A stretch of DNA of 64,000 bases, taken from Zoogloea sp016790385. Its GTDB lineage: Bacteria; Pseudomonadota; Gammaproteobacteria; Burkholderiales; Rhodocyclaceae. The stretch's first letter is position 1; each line of letters opens with the position of its first letter. Shown here piece by piece: positions 31,234 through 39,830 of this stretch. Location: assembly GCF_041916735.1 (NCBI RefSeq), contig NZ_JAYRYY010000011.1. One strand, 5' to 3'. The position numbers and the translations under genes are program-made. The notes below the pieces were generated by a model. The model made no database searches. It had not been told where the DNA came from and worked only from the letters and a program-made list of their open reading frames with translations.

Positions 31234-32042
31234 ACATCGTTGTGCCGCCATCCGACCTCAGCTGGCCCCGCCCGGCGGCCCTGCCCCGCCCGCTGCGGGT
31301 GGCCATCGGCCTGTCGATTGGTGTGCATGCCCTGGCCTTGCTGGTAGAGGGACGGAGCATGACACCGCCCCCCGAGCCCCCGCCCCTGGAAGTCGTGCTG
31401 CGCCGCCCTGCGCCCGCCCCGGTTCCCATTCCGGTTGCGGAGCCGGCGCCCAGCCTTCCGCAGCCCCGCGCGGAAGCCCCTGCACCTGCGCGCCTCGCCC
31501 GCGTCGAAGCCGCGCCCCGGGTGGCCCGCCCCGAACCACGCCCGGCCCCCGTGCTGAGCCGTCCGGCGGCACAGGCGCCCGTCAATACGCCGGCCCTGCG
31601 CATTGAGTCGCCCCCCGCCGCCCCCCAAACTCCAGCCGCCTTCAGCGAAACCCCGCCCCAGGCCGCGGCCCCGGTCGCTGCACGGGCGGCACCGGTGGAA
31701 CCGGTGGTTGCCGCGCACGCCGCCGAAGACACCCTCGATCCGGCCCTCCTGGAGCGCTACGGGCGCAGCCTCTCCAGCCTTTTCGCGCGGCAGCAGAACT
31801 ACCCGCGCGTGGCCGCCATGCGCGGCTGGGAGGGCGAGGTTCAGGTGCGTGTGACCATCGCCCGCAAGGGCAACATCGTGGCTGCCCAGGTGGTCCGTTC
31901 GAGCGGCTTTGAGGTTCTGGATCAGAGCGCCGTACAACTGGTCTCGGGCGCCGGCCCCCTGCCCCGCCCGCCGGAAGCCTTGCAGAACCGGGAGCTTCAG
32001 ATCGTTGTGCCCGTGCTGTTCAAACTGGAGAAACCGGCATGA
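31230..32042 (+). CDS. TonB-like energy transducer
   Basis: TonB-family protein of 270 residues. A single membrane anchor (about residues 20-40, LRVAIGLSIGVHALALL) is followed by a long Pro/Ala-rich spacer with PPPEPPPLEVVLRRPAPAP, then a C-terminal TonB domain: NYPRVAAMRGWEGEVQVRVT, IARKGNIVAAQVVRSSGFEVLDQSAV, ending PVLFKLE. It would transmit energy from ExbB/ExbD to outer-membrane receptors; none of those genes is in the window. Its place inside a quinoprotein operon suggests import of something the dehydrogenase needs, such as a lanthanide or PQQ chelate. That is inference. Overlaps of 4 bases bind it to both neighbours. Confidence 0.85.
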   Translation: MNIVVPPSDLSWPRPAALPRPLRVAIGLSIGVHALALLVEGRSMTPPPEPPPLEVVLRRPAPAPVPIPVAEPAPSLPQPRAEAPAPARLARVEAAPRVARPEPRPAPVLSRPAAQAPVNTPALRIESPPAAPQTPAAFSETPPQAAAPVAARAAPVEPVVAAHAAEDTLDPALLERYGRSLSSLFARQQNYPRVAAMRGWEGEVQVRVTIARKGNIVAAQVVRSSGFEVLDQSAVQLVSGAGPLPRPPEALQNRELQIVVPVLFKLEKPA

Positions 32043-33487
32043 ACGCCGCGGCCGGCACCCTTCCCTCCGATCCCAAAGCGGGCGACGCGCCCCGGCGATC
32101 AGCCAAGAGCCCGTCCCTGCGGCTGCGGGTCAGTCTGGTGCTCACCGCCCTGGCGGCGGCTTTCGTGATCGCGGGCGCCGGCCTGTGGGTGCGTGACGCC
32201 CGCACCGCCATCGCCGAGGAAATCACTGCCGCCCACCGGGTTGCCGCCCAATGGCTGGCCGTATCGGCGCGGGGCACCGCCTCCGGCGATCCGGCCTGGA
32301 CGGAAGCACGCCTCCTCGCCCATCTCAATGCCGTCGGCCGCATCCGCGCCCACCAGCTCGAAGCCCGCGACGAGGCCGGCCACCTGCGCTATGTCTCCCC
32401 CCCTTCGGCCTACAAGGCCGGTCGTGACGCCCCCGCCTGGTTCACCCGCTGGATGGACCCGGGGATTCCGGCCATGACCCTGCATGCGGGCAGCCTCACC
32501 CTGCATCTGCAACCGGACCCGTCCCGCGCCCTGGTGGACCTGTGGGACGACCTCAGCGCCGCCATGACCCGCGCCCTGCTGGCCCTGGCCGGGCTCTTCA
32601 TCGGCAGCTGGTTCGCCATCCACCACGCGCTGCGGCCCCTCGAAAACGTCATGGCCGCCCTCGACCGCACCGGCCAGGGCAACTTCGACACCCGCCTGCC
32701 TACCGACGGTCCGGCCGAACTGGCCCGTCTTGGCAATGCCTTCAACGGCATGGCAAGACGCCTCAGCGAAGCCGTCAGCGAAAACGTGCGCCTGAGCCAT
32801 GAGCAGGCCGTGGCCCGGGCCATCACCGAACGTCTCGAAGCCGACCGCCTGGCCATAGCCCGGGACCTCCACGACGAACTCGGCCAAAGCATCACTGCCG
32901 TGGCCGCCCTGGCCGGAGCCATCGTCCAGCGCAGCACCGACACCCCCCAGATCCGCCAGAGCGCCGAGGTGATCCGGGATGTGGCTTCGCGCATGCAGGG
33001 TGATGTGCGCGCCCTGCTCAGCCGCCTGCGCCCCCCCGGTCGCGGCCCCCGGGAAACCCTCGACGATGCGCTGCGCAGCTACCTTGCCAGCTGGAGCGAC
33101 CGCCATGGCGACATTGAATTGTCCACAGAGCTCTTCGCCGGCCCCCAGCCCCTGCCCGACGACATCACCCTGGCCACCCTGCGCATCGTCCAGGAATCGT
33201 GCACCAACATCGTCCGCCACGCCTTGGCCAGCCGGGCACGGGTACGCCTGCTGCGGGAGGGGGACACCCTGACCATCGAGGTCTGCGACAACGGCCGCGG
33301 CATTGTGCCCGCCACCGGGCAGGCCGGCTTCGGGCTCGCCGGCATGCGCGAACGGGTGGTGAGCCTGGCCGGCAGCCTGGACATCAGCAGCCCACCCGGA
33401 GGCGGTACGCGCATCCGCGCTCGCCTGCCCCTCACCCGGCCAGCCCTGGCCGACTCCGATCCCACGCCGGAAGGCCCCCTGTCATGA
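32039..33487 (+). CDS. Sensor histidine kinase, NarX/MoxY type
   Basis: Membrane sensor kinase of 482 residues. Two membrane spans (about 29-50 and 178-198) enclose a periplasmic sensor resembling the LapD/MoxY N-terminal domain. A HAMP segment follows (RPLENVMAALDRTGQGNFDTR), then a HisKA_3 region with the phosphorylated His near residue 278 (LAIARDLHDELGQSITAV). The C-terminal ATPase shows IVQESCTNIVRHA, DNGRGIVP and GFGLAGMRERV. HisKA_3 kinases pair with LuxR-type regulators, and the next gene is one. In Paracoccus the MoxY/MoxX pair controls methanol dehydrogenase, so control of the alcohol dehydrogenase here is a reasonable inference. No symbol is given because orthology is unproven. Confidence 0.92.
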   Translation: MNAAAGTLPSDPKAGDAPRRSAKSPSLRLRVSLVLTALAAAFVIAGAGLWVRDARTAIAEEITAAHRVAAQWLAVSARGTASGDPAWTEARLLAHLNAVGRIRAHQLEARDEAGHLRYVSPPSAYKAGRDAPAWFTRWMDPGIPAMTLHAGSLTLHLQPDPSRALVDLWDDLSAAMTRALLALAGLFIGSWFAIHHALRPLENVMAALDRTGQGNFDTRLPTDGPAELARLGNAFNGMARRLSEAVSENVRLSHEQAVARAITERLEADRLAIARDLHDELGQSITAVAALAGAIVQRSTDTPQIRQSAEVIRDVASRMQGDVRALLSRLRPPGRGPRETLDDALRSYLASWSDRHGDIELSTELFAGPQPLPDDITLATLRIVQESCTNIVRHALASRARVRLLREGDTLTIEVCDNGRGIVPATGQAGFGLAGMRERVVSLAGSLDISSPPGGGTRIRARLPLTRPALADSDPTPEGPLS

Positions 33488-34125
33488 CCTCAGCCCTCGC
33501 TTCCCTGACGCTCGTCCTGGCCGATGACCACGCCATCGTTCGGATGGGCTTTCGCCTGTTGCTGGAAGGCGTCGGCGCACGGGTGCTGGCCGAAGCCGAC
33601 AGCGGCGAGAAAGCCCAGCTGCTGATGACCGAGCTCGACCCCGATGTGCTGGTGATGGATCTGTCCATGCCGGGCTGCGGTGGCCTCGCCGCGCTGGAAC
33701 GCATTCTCGCCCGCAAACCCGGCCAGAAAGTGCTGATCGCCTCGGCCCACGCCGACGCCATCATCGCCGAACGCGCCCTCAAGGCCGGCGCGGCGGGCTA
33801 CCTGTGCAAGCGCAGCCCCCCCGACGAACTCCTGAAGGCCGTCGGCCTGGTGGCCGCCGGCCAGCGTTACATCGACCCGGAGATCGCCGCCGCCCTGCGC
33901 CGGGCCGACCGCCCGGAGCACCCCGCCGAAGCCCTCACCGACAAGGAACTCAGCGTCTTCCTGCAACTGGCCCAGGGGCGCTCGGTGGCTGAGGTGGCCG
34001 AGACCTTCCACCTCAGCCCCAATACCGTTGGCACGCACCTCTACCACATCAAGCAAAAGCTGGGCGTACAGAACATGGCCGAGCTGGCCATGGCCGCCGT
34101 ACGCTCGGGCTTGATCGAGGTTTAG
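33484..34125 (+). CDS. LuxR/NarL-type response regulator (MoxX-like)
   Basis: Response regulator of 213 residues. The receiver has the acidic pair DD (14-15), the phospho-acceptor Asp59 in VLVMDLSMPGCGG, and the conserved Lys in AGYLCKRSPPDELL. The C-terminal HTH (about 148-210) is of the LuxR type: LTDKELSVFLQLAQGRSVAEVAETFHLSPNTVGTHLYHIKQKLGV. The ATG at 33484 overlaps the kinase stop (ATGA). A longer in-frame start upstream lies inside the kinase gene and was rejected. It is not a sigma-54 activator (no AAA+ domain), so it cannot by itself open the two sigma-54 promoters. It may act on another promoter or on the activator gene. Confidence 0.93.
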   Translation: MTSALASLTLVLADDHAIVRMGFRLLLEGVGARVLAEADSGEKAQLLMTELDPDVLVMDLSMPGCGGLAALERILARKPGQKVLIASAHADAIIAERALKAGAAGYLCKRSPPDELLKAVGLVAAGQRYIDPEIAAALRRADRPEHPAEALTDKELSVFLQLAQGRSVAEVAETFHLSPNTVGTHLYHIKQKLGVQNMAELAMAAVRSGLIEV

Positions 34126-34171
34126 CGCGCGTACCTTTACACCAGTCCTTTTCCCCACCCGAGAGAGCTCC

Positions 34172-34690
34172 ATGAACGCAAAAGCCGCTGTCCTCTTCGC
34201 CACCCTCGCCATCGCCGCGGCCACCCCGGCCCTGGCCGCCCGCCAGCCCCTCAAGGTCACCGAACACATTGACATCTCGGCGCCGCCGGCCAAGGTCTGG
34301 GAGGCCGTGCGCGACTTCGGCAGCCTGGCCTGGCATCCGGCCGTGGGCAGCACCACTATCGACAAGGGCGTCAAGGACAAGCGCGGCGCCGTGCGTACCG
34401 TGACCACCAAGGACGGCGCCAAGCTGGTCGAAGAACTGCTCAGCCACCAGGACTCCACCCGCAGCCTCAAATACCGCATCATCGACTCGCCGCTGCCGGT
34501 GAGCGACTACGTGTCCACCCTCAAGGTCAAGGCCGCCAAGGGCGGCAGCCGCGTGGAGTGGTCATCCACCTTCAAACGCAAGGATGAAAAGCCCGCCGAA
34601 GGGGCCGACAACGCCGGCGCCAAGAAGGCCATCAGCGGCATCTACACCAGCGGCCTCGGCGCCCTCAAGCAGCAGCTCGAAGCCAAGTAA
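34172..34690 (+). CDS. mxaD: SRPBCC-family periplasmic protein (MxaD-like)
   Basis: Exported protein of 172 residues: signal peptide MNAKAAVLFATLAIAAATPALA, then one START/SRPBCC-type domain. VTEHIDISAPPAKVWEAVRDFG is the usual opening, followed by HPAVGSTTIDKG and DYVSTLKVKAAKGGSRVEWS. MxaD is a periplasmic protein of this fold found in methanol dehydrogenase clusters, where it was reported to favour electron transfer to cytochrome c. The same role beside this PQQ dehydrogenase is plausible. It starts 46 bases after the response regulator, probably on the same transcript. The symbol rests on fold plus context, not on a search. Confidence 0.72.
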   Translation: MNAKAAVLFATLAIAAATPALAARQPLKVTEHIDISAPPAKVWEAVRDFGSLAWHPAVGSTTIDKGVKDKRGAVRTVTTKDGAKLVEELLSHQDSTRSLKYRIIDSPLPVSDYVSTLKVKAAKGGSRVEWSSTFKRKDEKPAEGADNAGAKKAISGIYTSGLGALKQQLEAK

Positions 34691-34702
34691 GCCGTTGGCG
34701 CC

Positions 34703-36802
34703 ATGGATGCGCGCTGCCTTCTGCGTCGCGTCGCATGCGTCGCCGCGGTGCTCGTCGCCGGCCTGGGCCTGCCCGCCCTGGCCGGCGATCTGAGCCATGC
34801 CGACCTCGCCCGGCGTTTCCAGCCGCCCCTGCATGTGGGCGACAAGCTCAGCGACATCCCCGCGTGGCCCATCACCAGCGAGCTGGAGCCCGAAGCCGGA
34901 CCGGTAGCCTACGCTTTCGAGTCCATCGACCTCGCCCCCATCCCGGGCTTCGAGGGCACGCCCATGAACCTGCTGGTCAGCATCGACCGCAAGGGCAATT
35001 TCATGGATGTGGAGCTGCTGCGCCAGCACGAGCCGGTGTTCCTCTCCGGCCTGGGCGAAGGCCCCCTGCGCGACTTCCTTGCCCAGTACGCCAACAAAAG
35101 CCTCAAACAGGAGATCACCGTCTCCAGCCTGTACGGCAACACCCGTGCCGGCGCCGGGGGCAACCGGGTGGTGCTGGACGGGGTGAGCAAGGCCACCGCC
35201 TCGGTGCGCATCGTCAACCAGACCGTGCTCACCTCGGCCCTGGCGGTCGCCCGGGCCCGCCTGGGCTTTGCCGCCCCGGCCGAGAAAGGCCCCCTGGCCC
35301 AGGTAAAGACCGACGTCTTTGAGCAGCGCAGTTTTGCCGAGCTGCTGGCCACCGGTGCCATCGGCCGCCTGCACCTGAGCAATGGCGACGTGGAACAACG
35401 CTTCGCCGGCAGTGAGGGGGCGGAAGTGGACCCGCAGGCGCTGGCCAGACCCGACGACACCTTCATCGACCTCTACGTTGCCTACCTCAATGCCCCCACC
35501 ATCGGCCGCGCCATCCTCGGCGACGCCGGCCATGCCGACCTGATGCGCCGGCTGGAACCCGGCCAGCACGCCTGGTGGGTGGCCAGCGCCGGGCGCGATG
35601 CCTACATCGACGAGGGCTTCACCCGTGGCACCGTCCCGCCTCGCCTTGCCTTCAGTCAGGGCGGCGCGCCGGTCGAGCTGCGCGATCTGGATCTCTCGCC
35701 CGCCCCCCCGAAAGGGGCGCCGCCGCTCAACGCGGCGCTGGTGCTGCGCGTGCCCCCCATGTCGGGCGTCGATCCGGCCAGCCCGGTGCACTTCGAACTC
35801 ACCCTCACCCGGGCCAAGGGCTCCATGCTGCCGGTGATCACCCAGCGCAGCGCCAGCCTCGACTACCAGGCGCAGGAGGCCCTCTTCCACCGCCCGGCGG
35901 CGCCCCTCCCCGACTGGCTGATCGCTTGGAAAGACCGCAGCGTGGAGCTGGGCATCATCGCCGCCGCGCTGGCCCTGCTGTCGGTGGTGCTCGCCCGGCC
36001 CCGCTGGATCTCGGTATCGGCCCACCGCCTGAAGACCTTCCGCCTCGGCTTCCTGGCCTTCACCCTGGGCTACATCGGCTGGTATGCCCAAGGGCAGCTG
36101 TCCATCGTGCAGATCACCGGCGCCATCAAGTCCCTGGTGGCCGGCGCCGGGCTGAAGAGCTTTCTGTACGACCCGGTGAGCCTGCTGCTGATCGCCTTCA
36201 CCCTGGTGAGCTTCGTGGTGTGGGGGCGCGGCACTTTCTGCGGCTGGCTGTGCCCCTTCGGCGCGCTCCAGGAGTTCGCCGCCCTGCTGGCCCGCGCCCT
36301 GCGCCTACCCGAATTGAAGTTGCCACAGCGCCTCGCCGGCCTGCTTGACCGGGGCCGCTTCTTCATCCTGGCCGCCCTCGCCGCGCTGGCCGCCCTCGCC
36401 CCCCAGTGGGCCGAGAAAGGCGTGGAGGTGGAGCCCTTCAAGACCGCCATCACCGTGGGCTTCGACCGCAGCGCGCCCTTTGTGGCCTACGCGCTGATCC
36501 TGCTGGTGGTGGGCGGCCTGTACTACAAGTTCTTCTGCCGCTACCTGTGCCCCCTGGGCGCCGCCATGGCCCTGGGGGGCAGGCTGCGCCTGCTCGATTG
36601 GCTGCCCCGCCGCAGCGAATGCGGGCAGCCCTGCCAGACCTGCCGCCACCGCTGCGCCTACGACGCCATCGAGAAAAGCGGCGCGATCCGCTACGAGCGC
36701 TGCTTCCAGTGCCTCGACTGCGTCGGCATCTACCACGACGTCAGCCGCTGCGCGCCCATCATGCTGATGCGCAAGAAAGACAGAACGTCGCATCTGCCCT
36801 GA
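34703..36802 (+). CDS. NosR/NirI-like membrane flavo-iron-sulfur protein
   Basis: Membrane protein of 699 residues laid out like NosR. A signal peptide is followed by a periplasmic region (about 28-410). Within it, GVSKATASVRIVNQ resembles the FMN-attachment region, where a Thr carries covalent FMN. Several membrane spans follow from about residue 415, then two polyferredoxin-type loops, GTFCGWLCPFGALQEFAA and FCRYLCPLGAAMALGG, each with CxxxCP. The C-terminus is a cytoplasmic ferredoxin-like domain with two Cys clusters (CGQPCQTCRHRC and CFQCLDC). NosR passes electrons across the membrane to nitrous oxide reductase, but no nos genes are here. Its place behind mxaD, 12 bases away, points to electron exchange with the quinoprotein system. 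Confidence 0.85.
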   Translation: MDARCLLRRVACVAAVLVAGLGLPALAGDLSHADLARRFQPPLHVGDKLSDIPAWPITSELEPEAGPVAYAFESIDLAPIPGFEGTPMNLLVSIDRKGNFMDVELLRQHEPVFLSGLGEGPLRDFLAQYANKSLKQEITVSSLYGNTRAGAGGNRVVLDGVSKATASVRIVNQTVLTSALAVARARLGFAAPAEKGPLAQVKTDVFEQRSFAELLATGAIGRLHLSNGDVEQRFAGSEGAEVDPQALARPDDTFIDLYVAYLNAPTIGRAILGDAGHADLMRRLEPGQHAWWVASAGRDAYIDEGFTRGTVPPRLAFSQGGAPVELRDLDLSPAPPKGAPPLNAALVLRVPPMSGVDPASPVHFELTLTRAKGSMLPVITQRSASLDYQAQEALFHRPAAPLPDWLIAWKDRSVELGIIAAALALLSVVLARPRWISVSAHRLKTFRLGFLAFTLGYIGWYAQGQLSIVQITGAIKSLVAGAGLKSFLYDPVSLLLIAFTLVSFVVWGRGTFCGWLCPFGALQEFAALLARALRLPELKLPQRLAGLLDRGRFFILAALAALAALAPQWAEKGVEVEPFKTAITVGFDRSAPFVAYALILLVVGGLYYKFFCRYLCPLGAAMALGGRLRLLDWLPRRSECGQPCQTCRHRCAYDAIEKSGAIRYERCFQCLDCVGIYHDVSRCAPIMLMRKKDRTSHLP

Positions 36803-36919
36803 CCGACGCCGTCGACTCGCCATCGGCATCAAGTTCGTCCCGAAAAAACCGAAAGAACACATGACCTTCCATGTTCAGTCGGAGCCCCGCCCCCGCGCCG
36901 GCGTTTTTCGAGATATTCC

Positions 36920-39001
36920 ATGCGCGACAATCGTCCTGTCAGCGGCGTCGAGCGCCGGGTTGAACCGGGTTCAACCATCATTTCCCATTCCGATGCCCAG
37001 GGCGTCATCACCTTTGCCAATGACGACTTCGTCGCGATCAGCGGCTTCGGCCACGACGAATTGATCGGGCAGCCCCACAATCTGGTTCGCCACCCGGATA
37101 TGCCGGCGGAGGCTTTCCGCGATCTGTGGGCAACGCTGCAGAACCGTCGCCCTTGGTCGGGGGTCATCAAGAATCGTTGCCGGAACGGAGATCACTATTG
37201 GGTGCGCGCTTCGATCACTGCCAAGCCCGAAGGCGGTTACGTGTCGGTGCGCACGGCACCAACCCGCGACGAAGTGATGGCAGCGGAAACGCTCTACCAG
37301 TCGCTTCATGACAACCCGGCCCGGCGCCTGCATGAGGGCAAGCTCGTCCGCGTGGGCCTGGCGGGCCTGTGGGACAGCGTGCTGGCACGCATCGACAATG
37401 CGCGCATCGGACGGCGCCTTCTGGCCATCATGATCATCGTGATGATCCTGCTGGCCGGAGCCCTGGCGGACAGTCAGCGCTCCGGCCGTGCGGTCGAAGC
37501 CGGCTATCGTGCTCACATCGGGGGGGACGTCGCCCGGCAGGTGGCCTATTACAAGCTCTACGCCCAGGGGCTGCAAATGGGCCAGGCCTTGCGCAACGCC
37601 ATGCTCGACCCGGCCAATCCCAAGGCTTTCGAGAATTACAGCCGGGCCTCCGACGCCTTCGACAATGCCTTGCATGCGGCCGCGGCTCTGGATGTTGCCG
37701 AGCAGAAATCCGGCTTGCCGGAACGTATCCGCAGTCTGCGCAGTGAGCAGCGTTCCTTCCACGACCAGGTCTTCAAGCTGATCAAGGAAGGCCAGGGAGA
37801 GGCCGCAAAGCACGTGCTCAACAAGGACGAGACGCCCAAATGGCGCGAGATCCGCGATCTGCTGCTGAAGGAGATCCAGCGCCTCGACGAGGCCTCTCCG
37901 GTACTGCTCGATAAGCTCAATGCCCAGTCGGACAACGCCATGCAGCGCAGCCTGCTCCTGGGAGTGGTTGCTGTCACGCTGGGCACCCTTCTTGCCGCAC
38001 TGCTGCTGTCACGCATTGCCCAACAGGCCGCCCGCGCGGAGGCCATGACGGCTGCGGTGGCAGGCGGCAACCTGAGTCAGGCCATTGATCCGGGGGGCAA
38101 TGATGAGCTCGGCGCGATCCTTACCCATGTGGCACTGCTGCGCAATCGACTGCACGAAGCAATCAGCCTGATCCAGCAAAGCGCCCATACGCTGAACGAC
38201 TCCAGTGCCCGACTCAGCACGGCAAGCGAGGCCACCGTGGAGGCGACACAACAGCAATCACAGACGCTTGCGGACGTTGTTCGCATTGTGGACGAACTGT
38301 CGCAATCCACCGCCGCCATGGGTGAGCAGGCCCGGGACGCCATGCAGACAAACCTCCAGTCCGCGGAAACGACCCGCAGCAGCGCCAGCATCAGTCAGGA
38401 GGCGGCGATGTCGATCCGTGATGCGGCGCAGACAATGGTCGACACGGAAAAGCATATCGGTGAGCTGGCGGGCATGTCGGGAGAGATCGGCCGGGTCATC
38501 CAGGTGATCCGCGAGATCTCGGATCAGACCAACCTCCTGGCCCTCAACGCGGCTATCGAAGCCGCCCGGGCGGGCGAGCAGGGTCGGGGATTTGCGGTCG
38601 TCGCCGATGAGGTCCGCAAACTGGCGGAACGCACCGGCAACTCGACCCAGGAGATCGCCACCATGATCCAGCGCATCCAGGCGCTTAGCGGGGCGGTGGC
38701 TGGCGAAGTGGCCGCCACCAGCAAGGTCGTCAGCGAGGGCGCACGCAAGACCCTTGAGGCTGGCGAGATCGCCACTTCGGTGGAGTCGATGGTCGCCCAT
38801 GCCGGGAAGGCCGTGCATGCCATCGGTGATGCACTCGCAGCCAACGGCCGCGCCACCCGGGATATCGCCGACCAGATGGAAGCCGTTGCACGGAACGCCG
38901 AATCCGATGCCGGAATCGCCCGGCGTTCCGCCGATGAGGCGCGGCAGGTCGGCGTGCTGGCCAATCGTTTGAGCACACTTGCCGCCCAGTTCAAGGCCTG
39001 A
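36920..39001 (+). CDS. Aer-like methyl-accepting chemotaxis protein
   Basis: Chemoreceptor of 693 residues. An N-terminal PAS domain of the Aer type (about 18-115: SDAQGVITFANDDFVAISGF and LVRHPDMPAEAFRDLWATL) suggests redox or oxygen sensing. A membrane span (about 145-163), a four-helix sensor region, a second span (about 345-365) and a HAMP-like part follow. The signalling domain (about 420-693) contains the canonical tip: SDQTNLLALNAAIEAARAGE, then GRGFAVVADEVRKLAERTGN. No methylation pentapeptide was assigned at the C-terminus. It stands alone, 117 bases after the NosR-like gene, in a stretch with no recognisable sigma-28 promoter. Sensing of electron flow linked to alcohol oxidation is possible but unproven. 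Confidence 0.93.
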   Translation: MRDNRPVSGVERRVEPGSTIISHSDAQGVITFANDDFVAISGFGHDELIGQPHNLVRHPDMPAEAFRDLWATLQNRRPWSGVIKNRCRNGDHYWVRASITAKPEGGYVSVRTAPTRDEVMAAETLYQSLHDNPARRLHEGKLVRVGLAGLWDSVLARIDNARIGRRLLAIMIIVMILLAGALADSQRSGRAVEAGYRAHIGGDVARQVAYYKLYAQGLQMGQALRNAMLDPANPKAFENYSRASDAFDNALHAAAALDVAEQKSGLPERIRSLRSEQRSFHDQVFKLIKEGQGEAAKHVLNKDETPKWREIRDLLLKEIQRLDEASPVLLDKLNAQSDNAMQRSLLLGVVAVTLGTLLAALLLSRIAQQAARAEAMTAAVAGGNLSQAIDPGGNDELGAILTHVALLRNRLHEAISLIQQSAHTLNDSSARLSTASEATVEATQQQSQTLADVVRIVDELSQSTAAMGEQARDAMQTNLQSAETTRSSASISQEAAMSIRDAAQTMVDTEKHIGELAGMSGEIGRVIQVIREISDQTNLLALNAAIEAARAGEQGRGFAVVADEVRKLAERTGNSTQEIATMIQRIQALSGAVAGEVAATSKVVSEGARKTLEAGEIATSVESMVAHAGKAVHAIGDALAANGRATRDIADQMEAVARNAESDAGIARRSADEARQVGVLANRLSTLAAQFKA

Positions 39002-39024
39002 ACCGCCCCCTGTCCGCCTCAGCG

Positions 39025-39579
39025 TCAGCCCTTGAACTGCGCTGTCACCAATGCCACACGCTGACCGAAGAGTCGGGCGGTTTCCAGATCGCCGGGGGGC
39101 ATCTCATCGGGACTGGCGTCGGAGGGCGACTGGGCCATGGCCCCGCTGAACGAACCCACGTAGTTCACGTCGTTGCGGTCAGCGGCTTTCGTGTTGGAAG
39201 GCATCAAACCGGTGCCCACCCATATGCCGCTGTGCTGCATGGCCAGCGTAAACAGGTAGTGCAGCGTGGACAGCTTGTCGCCGTTCATGGTGGCACTATT
39301 GGTGAAGCCGGCGAAGATCTTGTCCTTCCAGGCCTGGGTGAACCAGGCCTTGCTGCTGGCATCTGCAAATTTCTTGAATTGCCAGCTCACCGTGCCCATG
39401 TAGGTCGGGCTCCCGAAGATGATCGCATCGGCAGCGTTGAGGCTGTCCCAGCCACCTTCGGGCAGATTGCCCTCCGCGTCGACGGGAATCAGCTGGGCAC
39501 CTGCGCCGGCCGCAACGGCCTCGGCGAGACGCAGGGTATGGCCATAGCCGGAATGGAAGACAACGGCGATTTTTGTCAT
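39025..39579 (-). CDS. Flavodoxin-family NAD(P)H oxidoreductase (WrbA-like)
   Basis: FMN flavodoxin-fold protein of 184 residues, probably an NAD(P)H:quinone or chromate-type reductase. The phosphate-binding loop is HSGYGHTLRLAEAVAAGA (about residues 9-26). The flavin loop is GSPTYMGTVSWQFKKF (about 56-71), and the third loop carries the switch-like HSGIWVGTGLMPS. It is related to WrbA but shorter at some loops. It is divergent from a LysR-type regulator with a 251-base gap. That arrangement usually means the regulator controls this gene in response to quinones or oxidants. Confidence 0.88.
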   Translation of the reverse strand: MTKIAVVFHSGYGHTLRLAEAVAAGAGAQLIPVDAEGNLPEGGWDSLNAADAIIFGSPTYMGTVSWQFKKFADASSKAWFTQAWKDKIFAGFTNSATMNGDKLSTLHYLFTLAMQHSGIWVGTGLMPSNTKAADRNDVNYVGSFSGAMAQSPSDASPDEMPPGDLETARLFGQRVALVTAQFKG

Positions 39580-39799
39580 TTGGAACTCCTGATCAAGGTT
39601 GGGAGAGTGGGGCTCGGTCGGGTCGGTACCCGGGATCGACAGCCGGCTCCGGATCGCCGCCGGGCTCAGCGGAGCCGCCGACGGCTTTGGCTGACATGGG
39701 GCGCCTGTCGGTCCGAGGCCTGCTGCGGGTGATCCCCGGCAGTGAGATCCAGTCTAAGCCCGGGCAGGGCTGTGGACGACGGGGAGCTTTGACGGCACC

Positions 39800-39816
39800 A
39801 TTCAAACCAATTGAAT
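39800..39816. promoter_or_regulatory. Candidate LysR-type binding site
   Basis: Perfect inverted repeat ATTCAA-N5-TTGAAT ending 15 bases before the LysR start, in the divergent region 39580-39830. It has the size and symmetry of a LysR-type recognition site and is well placed for autoregulation. No other clear element is seen in this 251-base gap. Confidence 0.45.
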
Positions 39817-39830
39817 GAATAGCCCTCGCC

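Noticed and set aside
34703..36802. True NosR of a denitrification cluster
   Set aside because: No nosZ, nosD, nosF or nosY gene is in the neighbourhood. Context is the quinoprotein operon, so only a NosR-like label is justified.
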